DNA of 35,615 nt, from positions 1 to 35,615 of the IMG/VR virus record IMGVR_UViG_3300033567_000012; one strand, 5' to 3'. The notes below the pieces were generated by a model that did not search any database, was not told where the DNA came from, and worked only from the letters and a program-made list of their open reading frames with translations. Numbering within the stretch: position 1 is the first letter of the stretch; the number at the start of each line of letters is the position of its first letter. Source of the stretch: a virus. Shown here piece by piece: positions 16,642 through 24,212 of this stretch. Both the position numbers and the translations under genes were made by a program.

Positions 16642-17421
16642 GTGAGCGGTTCATCGAATAACTTGGTACTAGATACCGCAAATAAGCCTGCACCGCAGTT
16701 TGACGACGAAATAAACAACAAATATCAGTACCTAAAGGGCATCAATGGTGCATCGTCTGTAAACCGTGGACGTTGGTATCAGGTAGGTGCGAGTGCCACC
16801 ATAACATCTATTCCGATGACGACAGAAAGCGGACTAACATTGTTATTTACGGCTGCTGCACAGAATCGTATGGTGAACGGCACAGCTATTTTAGTGCTCG
16901 GCACGCAACAAGTTGAAGCTATTGTGACTGCTGTTTCATCCGCTGGCACCTTGACATTAGATTCCGCACTTCCTTCTGCCCCGGTACAAGGCGCTTGGAT
17001 TATGGTTGTGCCGCCTGAAGAAACGTCGCTTACGGGCAGTAATGCGACAATTGGTAACGTTGGGTTGAATGGAAGAACAGCTATTAAAACCGTTATATTC
17101 AATGCTCTAGCAATTGCTGACACAACCGTGCATTATTCTACAAGCGTCGATGTATCAGGTTATAAGGATTGGTTCCTATATGTTAATTCTTCTCTAAACG
17201 AACCCCCCCAATTTACACCTAATATTTATAATGTTGGTGCTATTTGGCCTGATGGTACTGACGGAGGGGTGACGATATCGACGCCTAATGTTAACTGGCT
17301 GATAACACAACAAAAATGGGTAGGAGCAGAATTTACAGACTTTTTACAGTTCGGCGTTGGTTGTACTACCGCTCCAACGTCAGGTTCATTTTCAGCTGCA
17401 CTTGTGGGGGTGCCTAACTAA
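16642..17421 (+). CDS. Putative fibre/structural protein in AT-rich patch
   Basis: 259 residues (SGSSNNLVLDTANKPAPQFDDEINNKYQYLKGINGASSVNRGRWYQVG...), beta-rich with a C-terminal module TVHYSTSVDVSGYKDWFLYVNSSLNEPPQF that looks like a virion-surface beta-sandwich. The base composition of its second half is clearly more AT-rich than the neighbours, suggesting recent exchange. GTG start with GCGGATGTGAG; the ribosome site is mediocre. No family recognised; role inferred from position among tail-tip genes. Confidence 0.55.
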   Translation: MSGSSNNLVLDTANKPAPQFDDEINNKYQYLKGINGASSVNRGRWYQVGASATITSIPMTTESGLTLLFTAAAQNRMVNGTAILVLGTQQVEAIVTAVSSAGTLTLDSALPSAPVQGAWIMVVPPEETSLTGSNATIGNVGLNGRTAIKTVIFNALAIADTTVHYSTSVDVSGYKDWFLYVNSSLNEPPQFTPNIYNVGAIWPDGTDGGVTISTPNVNWLITQQKWVGAEFTDFLQFGVGCTTAPTSGSFSAALVGVPN

Positions 17422-17612
17422 TGCCAACAGAAACACAACATGCCGTTCAATGGGCTTTACAACAGACTTATGTGCCATATCCAGATGCAACACCTGTCCC
17501 GATACGAATTTCTAATTCAGGGGCGTTAGTTAATGCTGTGCGGAATTATTTCAATGCGAATAAAATACAGTATGGAACATTTGGGTATGACAACCTAAAA
17601 CCGTATCTGTAA
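17421..17612 (+). CDS. Small protein of unknown function in the fibre region
   Basis: 63 residues, MPTETQHAVQWALQQTYVPYPDATPVPIRISNSGALVNAVRNYFNANKIQ. The ATG shares its A with the stop of the previous gene, so it is translated with it. It is AT-rich like its neighbour. No domain recognised. Two hairpins follow. Confidence 0.5.
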   Translation: MPTETQHAVQWALQQTYVPYPDATPVPIRISNSGALVNAVRNYFNANKIQYGTFGYDNLKPYL

Positions 17613-17614
17613 AC

Positions 17615-17680
17615 GTCACATTCGGGTGCTAGTGTGACAAAGTGGATGGCCACTGATATGACACAAGCGGCCATCCACTT
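17615..17680. terminator. Two hairpins between convergent genes; second is bidirectional
   Basis: GTCACA (17615-17620)/TGTGAC (17633-17638), then AAGTGGATGGCC (17640-17651) pairing perfectly over 12 bp with GGCCATCCACTT (17669-17680). The second separates the rightward tail genes from the leftward gene at 17684-18028. Confidence 0.75.
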
Positions 17681-17683
17681 CAT

Positions 17684-18028
17684 TTACTCTTGAGCGCTGG
17701 TTTTAAATCCGATTGGTTCAGACTTGAGCTCACGTGTAAGACCATTCGCGATCATCTCTTCTTGACTAAGGCTGTGGTGAACAACAGACTGCACGGCAGA
17801 GTATGGGAAACTGACCCATGCTTTTCGGTGTGAGGATGTGCCGTTGTCAAATCGAACCGTTTCGACATCTACTAAGACTTCGACTCCGAACGGGGCAAAG
17901 CTGAAGTTCTCATCCGACCCATGCAATGTCATACCACCTTCATTATTGGGGAGAAGTTTAAGAGCCCCGGATAACATTATAGAGTCAAAAACCGCACTTC
18001 CATGTAAATGTACATAATAATATTCCAC
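17684..18028 (-). CDS. Opposite-strand cargo gene (moron-like), unknown function
   Basis: 114 residues starting at GTG 18028 (VEYYYVHLHGSAVFDSIMLSGALKLLPNNEGGMTLHGSDENFSFAPFGVEVLVDVETV), with AGGAGTGAT on the minus strand 3 nt upstream. It is the only leftward gene among the structural genes and is bracketed by hairpins on both sides, the arrangement of independently expressed prophage cargo. Its sequence suggests a small soluble beta-rich protein; no motif or export signal is seen. Possible roles are immunity or host change; the sequence does not decide. Confidence 0.6.
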   Translation of the reverse strand: MEYYYVHLHGSAVFDSIMLSGALKLLPNNEGGMTLHGSDENFSFAPFGVEVLVDVETVRFDNGTSSHRKAWVSFPYSAVQSVVHHSLSQEEMIANGLTRELKSEPIGFKTSAQE

Positions 18029-18158
18029 TTTATCACTCCTGTTTGTTTTGTTGTATATCCTCACACCATTCAATTCAATACAAGTTTTTTCTTTTCCTCT
18101 AATTGGCTGTAAATATTTCTGCAGCACGAAAAACTTCCTTTGTGAGTGTCTTGGTCAT

Positions 18159-18168
18159 GCGTCGCTAC
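18159..18168 (+). repeat. Copy 3 of the GCGTCGCTAC border motif
   Basis: Exact 10-mer about 45 nt before the GTG of the next tail gene and just before the hairpin at 18174. Confidence 0.5.
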
Positions 18169-18173
18169 ACCCC

Positions 18174-18212
18174 AAAACGTCCCTTATGCTTAATCGCAAA
18201 GGGGGCGTTTTT
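18174..18212 (+). terminator. Terminator-like hairpin that contains the next ribosome site
   Basis: AAAACGTCCCTT (18174-18185) pairs with AAAGGGGGCG-TTTT (18198-18211), allowing G-T pairs, and five Ts follow. The right arm AAAGGGGG (18198-18205) is also the only ribosome site for the gene starting at 18213, so folding would both stop transcripts and hide the site. Confidence 0.6.
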
Positions 18213-18755
18213 GTGTTTGTGGAGACGCCAGAGGCGTTCGGTCATATCACCCTGCGAACGTGGGGTTTGCGCGAAAACGAAATACTGCGCCATGCGTGGC
18301 AGTCCGAAGGTGAACTCGACGTGGCTATCAAGCGGATGTTGCGCGACGGTCATCGCCCACGGCGAACTGTGCAGAACAGCAACTCAGTGGAGAATGTTGG
18401 CTTCGACCTGCTGCTGTCGTTCCTTGCCACTACTGCGGTCACAGGCATCCAATACGTCGCGTTAGGTATCAGCAACACGCCGCCAAGTGGCACCGAGACG
18501 CAACTACCTGATGAGCAAATCCGCATCCCGGTGTCCTCGTTCAGCCAGTCAACAGGGCAACTCACAGTCACCGGGTACTTTGATACCGGGCAGGCAAATA
18601 TCACATTGGGTAACGCGGCGTTGTTTGGAAACGGGGCGACTGCGGCGGTTAACAGCGGGGCGATATACAGCTATGTGGTGTACAACCAGTTCACCAAAAA
18701 CAACCTGGAGAGTTTGACGGCACAGTGGAACTTAGGGTTCCAGAGACCGTCGTAA
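18213..18755 (+). CDS. Tail fibre/baseplate-attached structural protein
   Basis: 180 residues beginning VFVETPEAFGHITLRTWGLRENEILRHAW. The second half, YVALGISNTPPSGTETQLPDEQIRIPVSSF...TVTGYFDTGQANITLGNAALFGNGATAAVNSGAIYSYVVYN, matches the beta-rich module found in tail-fibre-associated proteins ('yiALGts..pp...dt.L..E..R'). Start chosen at GTG 18213, 7 nt after AAAGGGGG; a second in-frame GTG is at 18219. A fibre adaptor role is inferred. Confidence 0.6.
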   Translation: MFVETPEAFGHITLRTWGLRENEILRHAWQSEGELDVAIKRMLRDGHRPRRTVQNSNSVENVGFDLLLSFLATTAVTGIQYVALGISNTPPSGTETQLPDEQIRIPVSSFSQSTGQLTVTGYFDTGQANITLGNAALFGNGATAAVNSGAIYSYVVYNQFTKNNLESLTAQWNLGFQRPS

Positions 18756-18772
18756 TGGAGGCGAGATGAGAT

Positions 18773-19570
18773 ATGCCGTATCAAAAGACCTCGTGGACTG
18801 ACGGCAGTACGCCGTTGTCTGCGGCAAATATGGACAACTTGGAGACTCAACACGACCAAGCATTAGCGGACGTCGAGGCACAAAGCGGGAATGTGCTGAC
18901 ATCCGTAGGCATCGCTGGGATGACGGGAGCCACAGCGGGTGGCCGATTTGCCGGATTCATCGCAGGAGGGCCGCCGACCACAGGGACATTCGCAGTAAAC
19001 GATGTCGTGTTTGATACGACGAATCGCGTCGTCTGGATATGCACGGCCGTAGGAACACCGGGGACATGGGTGGATTTTAACTTCCTTCGCACAGACTCGG
19101 CCGCGCCAAACCCACAGACGGTGGCTAATGAGGTGACGTTTAATGCGAATCTCGCGACGGATGGCACCTTAACGGCATCCTCTAATCAATTCGTTGTCAA
19201 TTCGGCGGGCGACATCATCCAAAGGGGCACCACGTCTGCCCCCACGCAAGTCGTCAACGGCCTACTAGAATACTGGAATGGAACGGGGTGGCAAGTAGTG
19301 GCGGCAGTTAAATCGGTGCAACGCGGCACGTACAATCCAGGCAATGTTACATCGGCATCGACCGCAATAGCCATAGGGAGTGTTGACACCTCAAAAGCGG
19401 TCGCATTTGTTTCGTCGCAAGGCTACGGAATCTCTACTTCAGTTGGGGCGGCAGCTATATTCGAGATAACCTTAGACTCCGCCACGCAAATAACGCTAGC
19501 GTTTACGGATGGAGGGTTCGCTACCACGGTAGACGCGGTAGCCGCATGGCAAGTCGTCGAATACTACTAA
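18773..19570 (+). CDS. Tail fibre/receptor-binding candidate
   Basis: 265 residues. The N-terminus MPYQKTSWTDGSTPLSAANMDNLETQHDQAL is the widespread fibre anchor pattern (W-x-D-G-x-T-P-l-s-A-x-N-m-x-x-L-E). After this come Gly/Ala-rich beta segments (TTGTFAVNDVVFDTTNRVVWICTAVGTPGTWVDFN) and a 50-residue beta C-terminal end (VAFVSSQGYGISTSVGAAAIFEITLDSATQITLAF). These features fit a trimeric fibre contacting the host. ATG after GGAGGCGAGATGAG. Confidence 0.65.
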   Translation: MPYQKTSWTDGSTPLSAANMDNLETQHDQALADVEAQSGNVLTSVGIAGMTGATAGGRFAGFIAGGPPTTGTFAVNDVVFDTTNRVVWICTAVGTPGTWVDFNFLRTDSAAPNPQTVANEVTFNANLATDGTLTASSNQFVVNSAGDIIQRGTTSAPTQVVNGLLEYWNGTGWQVVAAVKSVQRGTYNPGNVTSASTAIAIGSVDTSKAVAFVSSQGYGISTSVGAAAIFEITLDSATQITLAFTDGGFATTVDAVAAWQVVEYY

Positions 19571-19584
19571 AAGGAGTGATTTAG

Positions 19585-20034
19585 GTGTCAGGTATCAATG
19601 TAGTGCAGATAGATGCCACAACAAGCGTCGTGTATGCGATAAGTTCGCTGAACGATTTGGCGATTGTTTCAAGCAATGCGATAGAGATACCGACTTATCG
19701 AGCGGATTTAATGAGTACGGTGTATAACAGTGTCACAAAGACGTTCAGCGGATTCATCACCACCTTGACAGCGGATAAGACGACCATCACCGCGAACGGA
19801 ACTGACGTATCCACGGTTACTGCTACAGTGACGGATTACACCGGAGTACTCGCAACTACACTCAGTGGGAATGTGGTTTTCACCTTCAACGGTCAACAAC
19901 ATACCGTTGCATTGGCAAATGGACAAGCACAGACGCAATTCAGCAGTACAACTGCCGGAGTTTTCACGCTCGTCGGGAGTGTAGACGGCGGTCATAACAA
20001 ACAGACTGGCGCAATTGCGATTACCGCACAATAG
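19585..20034 (+). CDS. Ig-like (Big/invasin type) domain virion protein
   Basis: 149 residues. Residues 55-149 (LTADKTTITANGTDVSTVTATVTDYTGVLATTLSGNVVFTFNG...ANGQAQTQFSSTTAGVFTLVGSV) are a clear bacterial Ig-like domain of the Big_1/invasin type. Phages use such domains on surface proteins, probably for weak binding to cell wall or sugars. The first 55 residues may anchor it. GTG follows AAAGGAGTGA. Confidence 0.75.
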   Translation: MSGINVVQIDATTSVVYAISSLNDLAIVSSNAIEIPTYRADLMSTVYNSVTKTFSGFITTLTADKTTITANGTDVSTVTATVTDYTGVLATTLSGNVVFTFNGQQHTVALANGQAQTQFSSTTAGVFTLVGSVDGGHNKQTGAIAITAQ

Positions 20035-20045
20035 GAGGATTGAAC

Positions 20046-20273
20046 ATGTCAAACAGACCGCCGAAAATAAATATAGACGTCCAAGCAACGTTGACATCAA
20101 CTGGATTCGCAGTCGTCCCGTCGCAGATTGCACTAGACAAACAAGCGCGAACACAGCGCATGGCCACCCGCAAGGCGTCGCCCCCAAAAACCCCCGTATT
20201 GACGGATGTGTGGTCGTTCTTGGAGGATATCGCCGACAGGCAACAGGAGATTTTGGACGCACTGACGCCATGA
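20046..20273 (+). CDS. Small protein between fibre and amidase genes
   Basis: 75 residues (MSNRPPKINIDVQATLTSTGFAVVPSQIALDKQARTQRMATRKASPPKTPVL...DRQQEILDAL). It is preceded by TAGGAGGA with proper spacing to ATG 20046 and overlaps the next start (ATGA). Function not recognised; a structural or accessory role is inferred from place only. Confidence 0.5.
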   Translation: MSNRPPKINIDVQATLTSTGFAVVPSQIALDKQARTQRMATRKASPPKTPVLTDVWSFLEDIADRQQEILDALTP

Positions 20274-20746
20274 TGCCGATACTTCTGCCAGGTGACGTCG
20301 TCCTTGTACATGGTCATGACTTCGTCGACGATGCCATCGAGTTTGTGACGCACAGTAAGTACAGTCACGTGGCCCTCGCGGTCAACGGTAACACGCTAAT
20401 CGAAGCACAAGGTGGCCGCGTTGTCGGTTATCAACCTGCATCCGCCTACTCCGGACAAGCCGACGTGTTCCGTACCCAGCTTGCTCCAGACGTATTAGCG
20501 CGAGTCGTCGCCAAAGCTGAGAGTTATCGCGGTGAGCACTATGACGACGAGTTAATAGTGGTCGAGTTGGTCAGATACGCCACAGGCATCAATCTGCCGT
20601 GCGAAGAGTTGCACAAGCTTATCTGTAGCACACTCGTGGGCGATGCGTTTCGCGGCGAAGGGTACGACCCGTGTCTAGGCATCCGGTTTCCATCGCCAGC
20701 GGATGAGGCCAAGTCAACACTCTGGCGACACTCTTTCAGCTACTGA
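20270..20746 (+). CDS. Permuted NlpC/P60-like (YiiX-type) papain-fold enzyme
   Basis: 158 residues. GDVVLVHGHDFVDDAIEFVTHSKYSHVALAVNGNTLIEAQGG carries the catalytic His (SHVALAV) before the Cys, and EELHKLICSTLVGDAF carries the probable catalytic Cys: the reversed order of the permuted NlpC/P60 group (YiiX/LRAT-like). Such enzymes cut amides in peptidoglycan peptides or lipids. No signal peptide is seen, so it may act with the lysin or on the tail tip. ATG 20270 overlaps the prior stop; the longer upstream frame is a chance extension. Confidence 0.7.
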   Translation: MMPILLPGDVVLVHGHDFVDDAIEFVTHSKYSHVALAVNGNTLIEAQGGRVVGYQPASAYSGQADVFRTQLAPDVLARVVAKAESYRGEHYDDELIVVELVRYATGINLPCEELHKLICSTLVGDAFRGEGYDPCLGIRFPSPADEAKSTLWRHSFSY

Positions 20747-20748
20747 TA

Positions 20749-20758
20749 GCGTCGCTAC
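20749..20758 (+). repeat. Copy 4 of the GCGTCGCTAC border motif
   Basis: Exact 10-mer, three bases after the amidase stop, within the perfect dyad TAGCG-T-CGCTA. It lies 57 nt before the next ATG. Confidence 0.5.
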
Positions 20759-20814
20759 ACTAACAAATCTATCGTAGGGTGTAGGTAAGACGAGTGGCGA
20801 GGCGGGGTGTAAAT

Positions 20815-21213
20815 ATGATGACGGACGACCAGCGCATTGGAACTCTAGAGGGGTGGTCGCAGTCGGCTGACCGCCGATTTGACGAGATAGGTCGACGGAT
20901 GGACAAGCAAGACACGAATCTACAACGTATCTGGGAGCGCCTAGACTTGCACAGGGATGGCCAAGTCAAGACGCAGACATTGGTCGAGGTCGGTAATCGT
21001 GATGTAGCCGAACTAAAGGTGCAAATGGCACAAAATGCTACAACTCAGCAGGATATACTTCAGACGCTGAGCGCACAAAACGTAACAAGTTTAAAGCGCT
21101 CAACTGAGCAGGACGCGCACTCTGCAGGTAAATGGGAAAATTTCTACAGTAAGGCGTTCTGGATTATCGTGACTGGGGTAGCTACCTATTTCGGATATTC
21201 ACTCTTCAAATAA
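20815..21213 (+). CDS. XhlA-like membrane protein of the lysis module
   Basis: 132 residues from ATG 20815: a long coiled coil (ADRRFDEIGRRMDKQDTNLQRIWERLD...) and one C-terminal membrane segment (FWIIVTGVATYFGYSLF), the architecture of haemolysin XhlA-like proteins that work with holins. GGCGGGGTG precedes this ATG; a GTG at 20794 would add seven residues and is less likely. It sits directly before the lysin gene. Confidence 0.7.
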   Translation: MMTDDQRIGTLEGWSQSADRRFDEIGRRMDKQDTNLQRIWERLDLHRDGQVKTQTLVEVGNRDVAELKVQMAQNATTQQDILQTLSAQNVTSLKRSTEQDAHSAGKWENFYSKAFWIIVTGVATYFGYSLFK

Positions 21214-21229
21214 GTGAGGTGATGTCGTC

Positions 21230-22672
21230 GTGCAACCATGGCAGGGCAAGTCAATTTTCATCTGGGAGTTGTCAGCTTGCGAACAAGGCACCTTGCAGGC
21301 AATAGCACAACAGGCAGCATCTGCAAAGCTGGACTCGGTCATCGTCAAGGCACACGACGGCGCAGGGTGGTGGTCACAATTTACATCTGAGTTAGTGAGT
21401 ACGCTGCATGCTCACAGCATCAAGGTAGGTGCCTGGGGCTACTGTTACGGACACGACGTGCCAGGCGAAGCGGAGCAGGCGTGTCAGGCGCTCAGTCTGG
21501 GTGCTGATTTCTACGTGGCAGACGTCGAAGTGGAGTTTGAGGGTATGTTCAGCGATGTAGCCGCCAACTTGATGCAACGCATTCGCGCCGGTGCAAGTGG
21601 CAAACCGATAGGTTTTACATCGTTTGGACTACCCGCCGACCACCCTAGTTTTCCATGGCAGACGTTCGCGGCGAACAGCGACTTCATGCTGCCGCAAGTG
21701 TATTGGGTGGATTGGGGAATGCCTGCACAACAGGCTGTCAGGATGTCCAATGAACAGTGTGGCAAGTATGGTGTTCCAGTGGTACCAGTAGGACAGGCTT
21801 ACGGGGCAGTTGGAAGCTATGCGATTGACCAGTTCGCGGCGTCTGCTAGTGGCGCTTCCGGAATCTCATTTTGGAGCTGGCAACATGCAACAGCAGATAT
21901 GTGGCTTGGGATTGCCCAGGCAACTACGACGAGAGGGGTGATTGTCACGTTACAATATGGCAACAGCGGCGAAGCGGTAAAATCACTGCAAATTGACCTG
22001 AACAAAGTACTTGGCATCCACATCGCGGAGGATGGCCAGTATGGTCCGGCGACAGATGCGGCGGTGAAGTCGTTGCAAGTCATCGCTCATCTGACGGTCG
22101 ATGGTATTGCTGGAGAGGCAACATATGCGGTGCTGGATGAGAAGCTGAAGGCGATGCAAAAGTCTGTAGTCGCGCCAGCACCAGTTGCGAAAGTTCCTAT
22201 CACGCAACCGACTGAGACCGATAAGGTCAAACAAGCGCTGGCACTACTTGCACAAGCAAGTGATGTCATCGCGTCGATGGGTGGGACGATTGCGCCATCT
22301 AGCAGCGTCATTGCTACGGTGCCAATCGACGTACTGAACGATGCCGTCTACTTTTTGTGTGACGGGATTGGTCGTCTTCAGCTTGATACCGGAGATTTCA
22401 AGTTGTGCTTAGCCGGTGATTATGCCAAAGCAGCAAACCTGCCGAATCTAGGTGCGCTGACGATTCAAGGGGTTGGCGGGACGGCACACGCCTACAACTC
22501 GAAAGTCACATTTAAGCTCGGCGAGACCACGTACACAGACGTCCCATGTGTCGTTGACGAAGCGATGCAGATGGGCACGAGCAACGGGTTGTTCGGATTA
22601 GACTTTCTGAACGCAAATGGGATTTCAATCACCTTGGACCCAGTCGCAAAAACACTAACGTTTTCTAAATGA
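21230..22672 (+). CDS. Endolysin: GH-like barrel + peptidoglycan-binding + retropepsin-like domain
   Basis: 480 residues, three parts. Residues 1-225 look like a GH25-type/glycosidase TIM barrel (VIVKAHDG, KVGAWGYCYG, ADVEVEFEG, QVYWVDWG, FWSWQHA), with acidic residues at strand ends for wall-sugar cleavage. Residues 240-306 are a PG_binding_1 repeat (YGNSGEAVKSLQIDLN...EDGQYGPATDAAVKSLQ). After a Pro-rich linker, residues ~364-480 resemble retropepsin-type aspartyl proteases: LQLDTGD with D386, a GVGGTAHAY turn, DVPCVVDE, and GLFGLDFLN at 453-461. GTG start follows AAGTGAGGTGAT. No signal peptide, so the holin should release it. The third domain is very unusual for a lysin. Confidence 0.82.
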   Translation: MQPWQGKSIFIWELSACEQGTLQAIAQQAASAKLDSVIVKAHDGAGWWSQFTSELVSTLHAHSIKVGAWGYCYGHDVPGEAEQACQALSLGADFYVADVEVEFEGMFSDVAANLMQRIRAGASGKPIGFTSFGLPADHPSFPWQTFAANSDFMLPQVYWVDWGMPAQQAVRMSNEQCGKYGVPVVPVGQAYGAVGSYAIDQFAASASGASGISFWSWQHATADMWLGIAQATTTRGVIVTLQYGNSGEAVKSLQIDLNKVLGIHIAEDGQYGPATDAAVKSLQVIAHLTVDGIAGEATYAVLDEKLKAMQKSVVAPAPVAKVPITQPTETDKVKQALALLAQASDVIASMGGTIAPSSSVIATVPIDVLNDAVYFLCDGIGRLQLDTGDFKLCLAGDYAKAANLPNLGALTIQGVGGTAHAYNSKVTFKLGETTYTDVPCVVDEAMQMGTSNGLFGLDFLNANGISITLDPVAKTLTFSK

Positions 22673-22703
22673 TTCACTCAAATACACATAGGGAGGTAAT
22701 CTT

Positions 22704-23147
22704 GTGACTCAATCACTCGAATTACAAGTGGTTCAAGGATTGCTCGGCTTGCTACTGGCCGCGACGACCGCAGGCATCGGATATGTGGCCCCGCGAGTAA
22801 AACGGTGGCTATCAGCTCACTCGACCGCACAAGTGGCGGGGGTTGCGGGTAAAGTTATCGATGGATTGTCGACGATTGCTGAGGCTGTCGTGCAGGATTT
22901 CAATCAGCGCGTGGTGCTCGACGCGAAGAAGCAAGGGACGTGGACGCCGCAGTTGGCCGCGAGTGTAAAGGCTGACGCGTTGGTTGCTGTGCGTGACCAG
23001 GGCGCGCAACTCGTGGCGCTCGGTCAAAGTGTGGTGGGGAATATGGACGGACTGATTGCATCGCTAGTCGAGCAGGTGGTCGGTCGACAGAAGATGTGGA
23101 CGACACAAAGCTCAGTGTTACGGGCTGTCACGCCACAAACCGCTTAA
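22704..23147 (+). CDS. Holin, LL-H type
   Basis: 147 residues with one N-terminal membrane segment (VVQGLLGLLLAATTAGIGYVAP), a basic RVKRW border, and a long helical C-terminal part (VAGKVIDGLSTIAEAVVQDFNQ...) as in LL-H/phage_holin_6-like proteins. It opens the membrane at the end of infection. GTG follows AGGGAGGTAAT. The last codons overlap the end of the opposite-strand regulator gene. Confidence 0.75.
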   Translation: MTQSLELQVVQGLLGLLLAATTAGIGYVAPRVKRWLSAHSTAQVAGVAGKVIDGLSTIAEAVVQDFNQRVVLDAKKQGTWTPQLAASVKADALVAVRDQGAQLVALGQSVVGNMDGLIASLVEQVVGRQKMWTTQSSVLRAVTPQTA

Positions 23148-23338
23148 TTTTCCGGCCACAACTCATCAATCGACACATCCAGCACCCTTGCAATCGCCCT
23201 AGCACTCTTCAGCGTGGGCTCAGATTTCCCGTTGACTAACAGGCTCATCGCCGAGTGCGAGATGCCTGTTTTTTCTTCTAGCCATTTCTGTTTCAAACCT
23301 CGTTCGCGCAATATCCGTTTCAGCTGCGTCTCTTCCAT
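23144..23338 (-). CDS. Small XRE-type DNA-binding protein
   Basis: 64 residues that are almost only a Cro/CI helix-turn-helix: LKRILRERGLKQKWLEEKTGISHSAMSLLVNGKSEPTLKSARAIARVLDVSIDELWP. It faces left into the lysis module and overlaps the holin stop by four bases. Its targets may be the palindromes at 23418-23481. As a second regulator far from the main switch, it may control the nearby accessory genes. Confidence 0.85.
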   Translation of the reverse strand: MEETQLKRILRERGLKQKWLEEKTGISHSAMSLLVNGKSEPTLKSARAIARVLDVSIDELWPEN

Positions 23339-23417
23339 GATTCACACTCCATACATAAAAGTTTGGTGGACAAGATATATTTAGTCGCCAACTCCAATAT
23401 AACTCTACTGTACACGA

Positions 23418-23481
23418 GGAACTGAGTTCCAGAGTGGCACTCCCCCACCGAGGTGCATCGCCACTGTGGAACGGAGTGGCG
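23418..23481. promoter_or_regulatory. Palindrome and competing hairpins before gene 23512
   Basis: GGAACT-G-AGTTCC (23418-23430) is a perfect dyad suited to an operator. Next, AGTGGC (23433-23438) and AGTGGC (23475-23480) both complement the single GCCACT (23460-23465), so two exclusive stems are possible; the second extends to CGCCACT/AGTGGCG. AAGGAG at 23497-23502 follows. Confidence 0.45.
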
Positions 23482-23511
23482 GACTTAAATCACAAAAAGG
23501 AGTTGGCCAAC

Positions 23512-24000
23512 ATGTTAATCGGCAGGGTAGACAAGAAACGTAAGGTGTCGCCGTATGTGTCGCAATCAGTGAGGGAACATGTCCACGAGGTGAGTATATA
23601 CCTGCGTCAGTCTGAAGGTGAAGCAGGTACCCGACTGGTTCTCGCTGCGCTGGATGACTTCCCTACTCTCAACAGATTAGCACCTTATATGTGGCGTGAC
23701 TATGCCTACGGTACACATGCGTGGATTGGACACCGCGAACACAAGGATCTCGATAGTGTTATCAACCCACGCGGCCAAGTGCTCGACCGCCTCTGCATGC
23801 GATTCACGCAGGATGAATGGGCAAGTATCGATGCGCTGGGTTTCGCCTTTGGCCGTCCTGTTGCCCACTCGGCTGCGGCGCTCCTGAAGTTTGCCTACGA
23901 TTATCCGCGTGTCACACAGTTGGTTGCACCTGGCTTCCAGTCACGTAGCGAATACAGTCTGAAAAGGGGGACGCCACAATGGGGTGGTTCGATCCGATAA
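23512..24000 (+). CDS. Unknown accessory protein
   Basis: 162 residues from ATG 23512 after AAAAAGGAG. The N-terminal LIGRVDKKRKVSPYVSQSVREHVHEVSIYLRQSEGEAGTRLVLAALDD has the charged pattern of small DNA-binding proteins (a ribbon-helix-helix-like start), followed by a helical body (DRLCMRFTQDEWASIDALGFAFGRPVAHSAAALLKFAYD). The upstream GTG 23434 lies inside the hairpin region and is less likely. It lies between lysis and attP, a common position of lysogen-expressed genes. Confidence 0.55.
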   Translation: MLIGRVDKKRKVSPYVSQSVREHVHEVSIYLRQSEGEAGTRLVLAALDDFPTLNRLAPYMWRDYAYGTHAWIGHREHKDLDSVINPRGQVLDRLCMRFTQDEWASIDALGFAFGRPVAHSAAALLKFAYDYPRVTQLVAPGFQSRSEYSLKRGTPQWGGSIR

Positions 24001-24212
24001 TCGCGGTACCTGGAGTTACTTTCAATCGACTGCAGCTGTTAGTACGAGAGGTGCATTATATGGAGGTCGGAGATGAACTGGACTCAACCGACCTTCGAGA
24101 CGAAACAGAACGGTTCATTTCCAAGCTACTCGACGAGTATGCCAGACAGCATTTCGAGGCCAGCACGAAGGTTGCGGCACAGTTAATAGTGGATAAGCGG
24201 AGGTTGTGGTGA
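23979..24212 (+). CDS. Small unknown protein, overlaps previous gene
   Basis: 77 residues (MGWFDPIIAVPGVTFNRLQLLVREVHYMEVGDELDSTDLRDETERFISKLLDEYARQHFEAS). ATG 23979 lies inside the previous gene in another frame after AAAAGGGGG, so translation is coupled. It is mainly helical; a partner of the previous protein is possible. It ends where the attachment region begins. Confidence 0.5.
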   Translation: MGWFDPIIAVPGVTFNRLQLLVREVHYMEVGDELDSTDLRDETERFISKLLDEYARQHFEASTKVAAQLIVDKRRLW

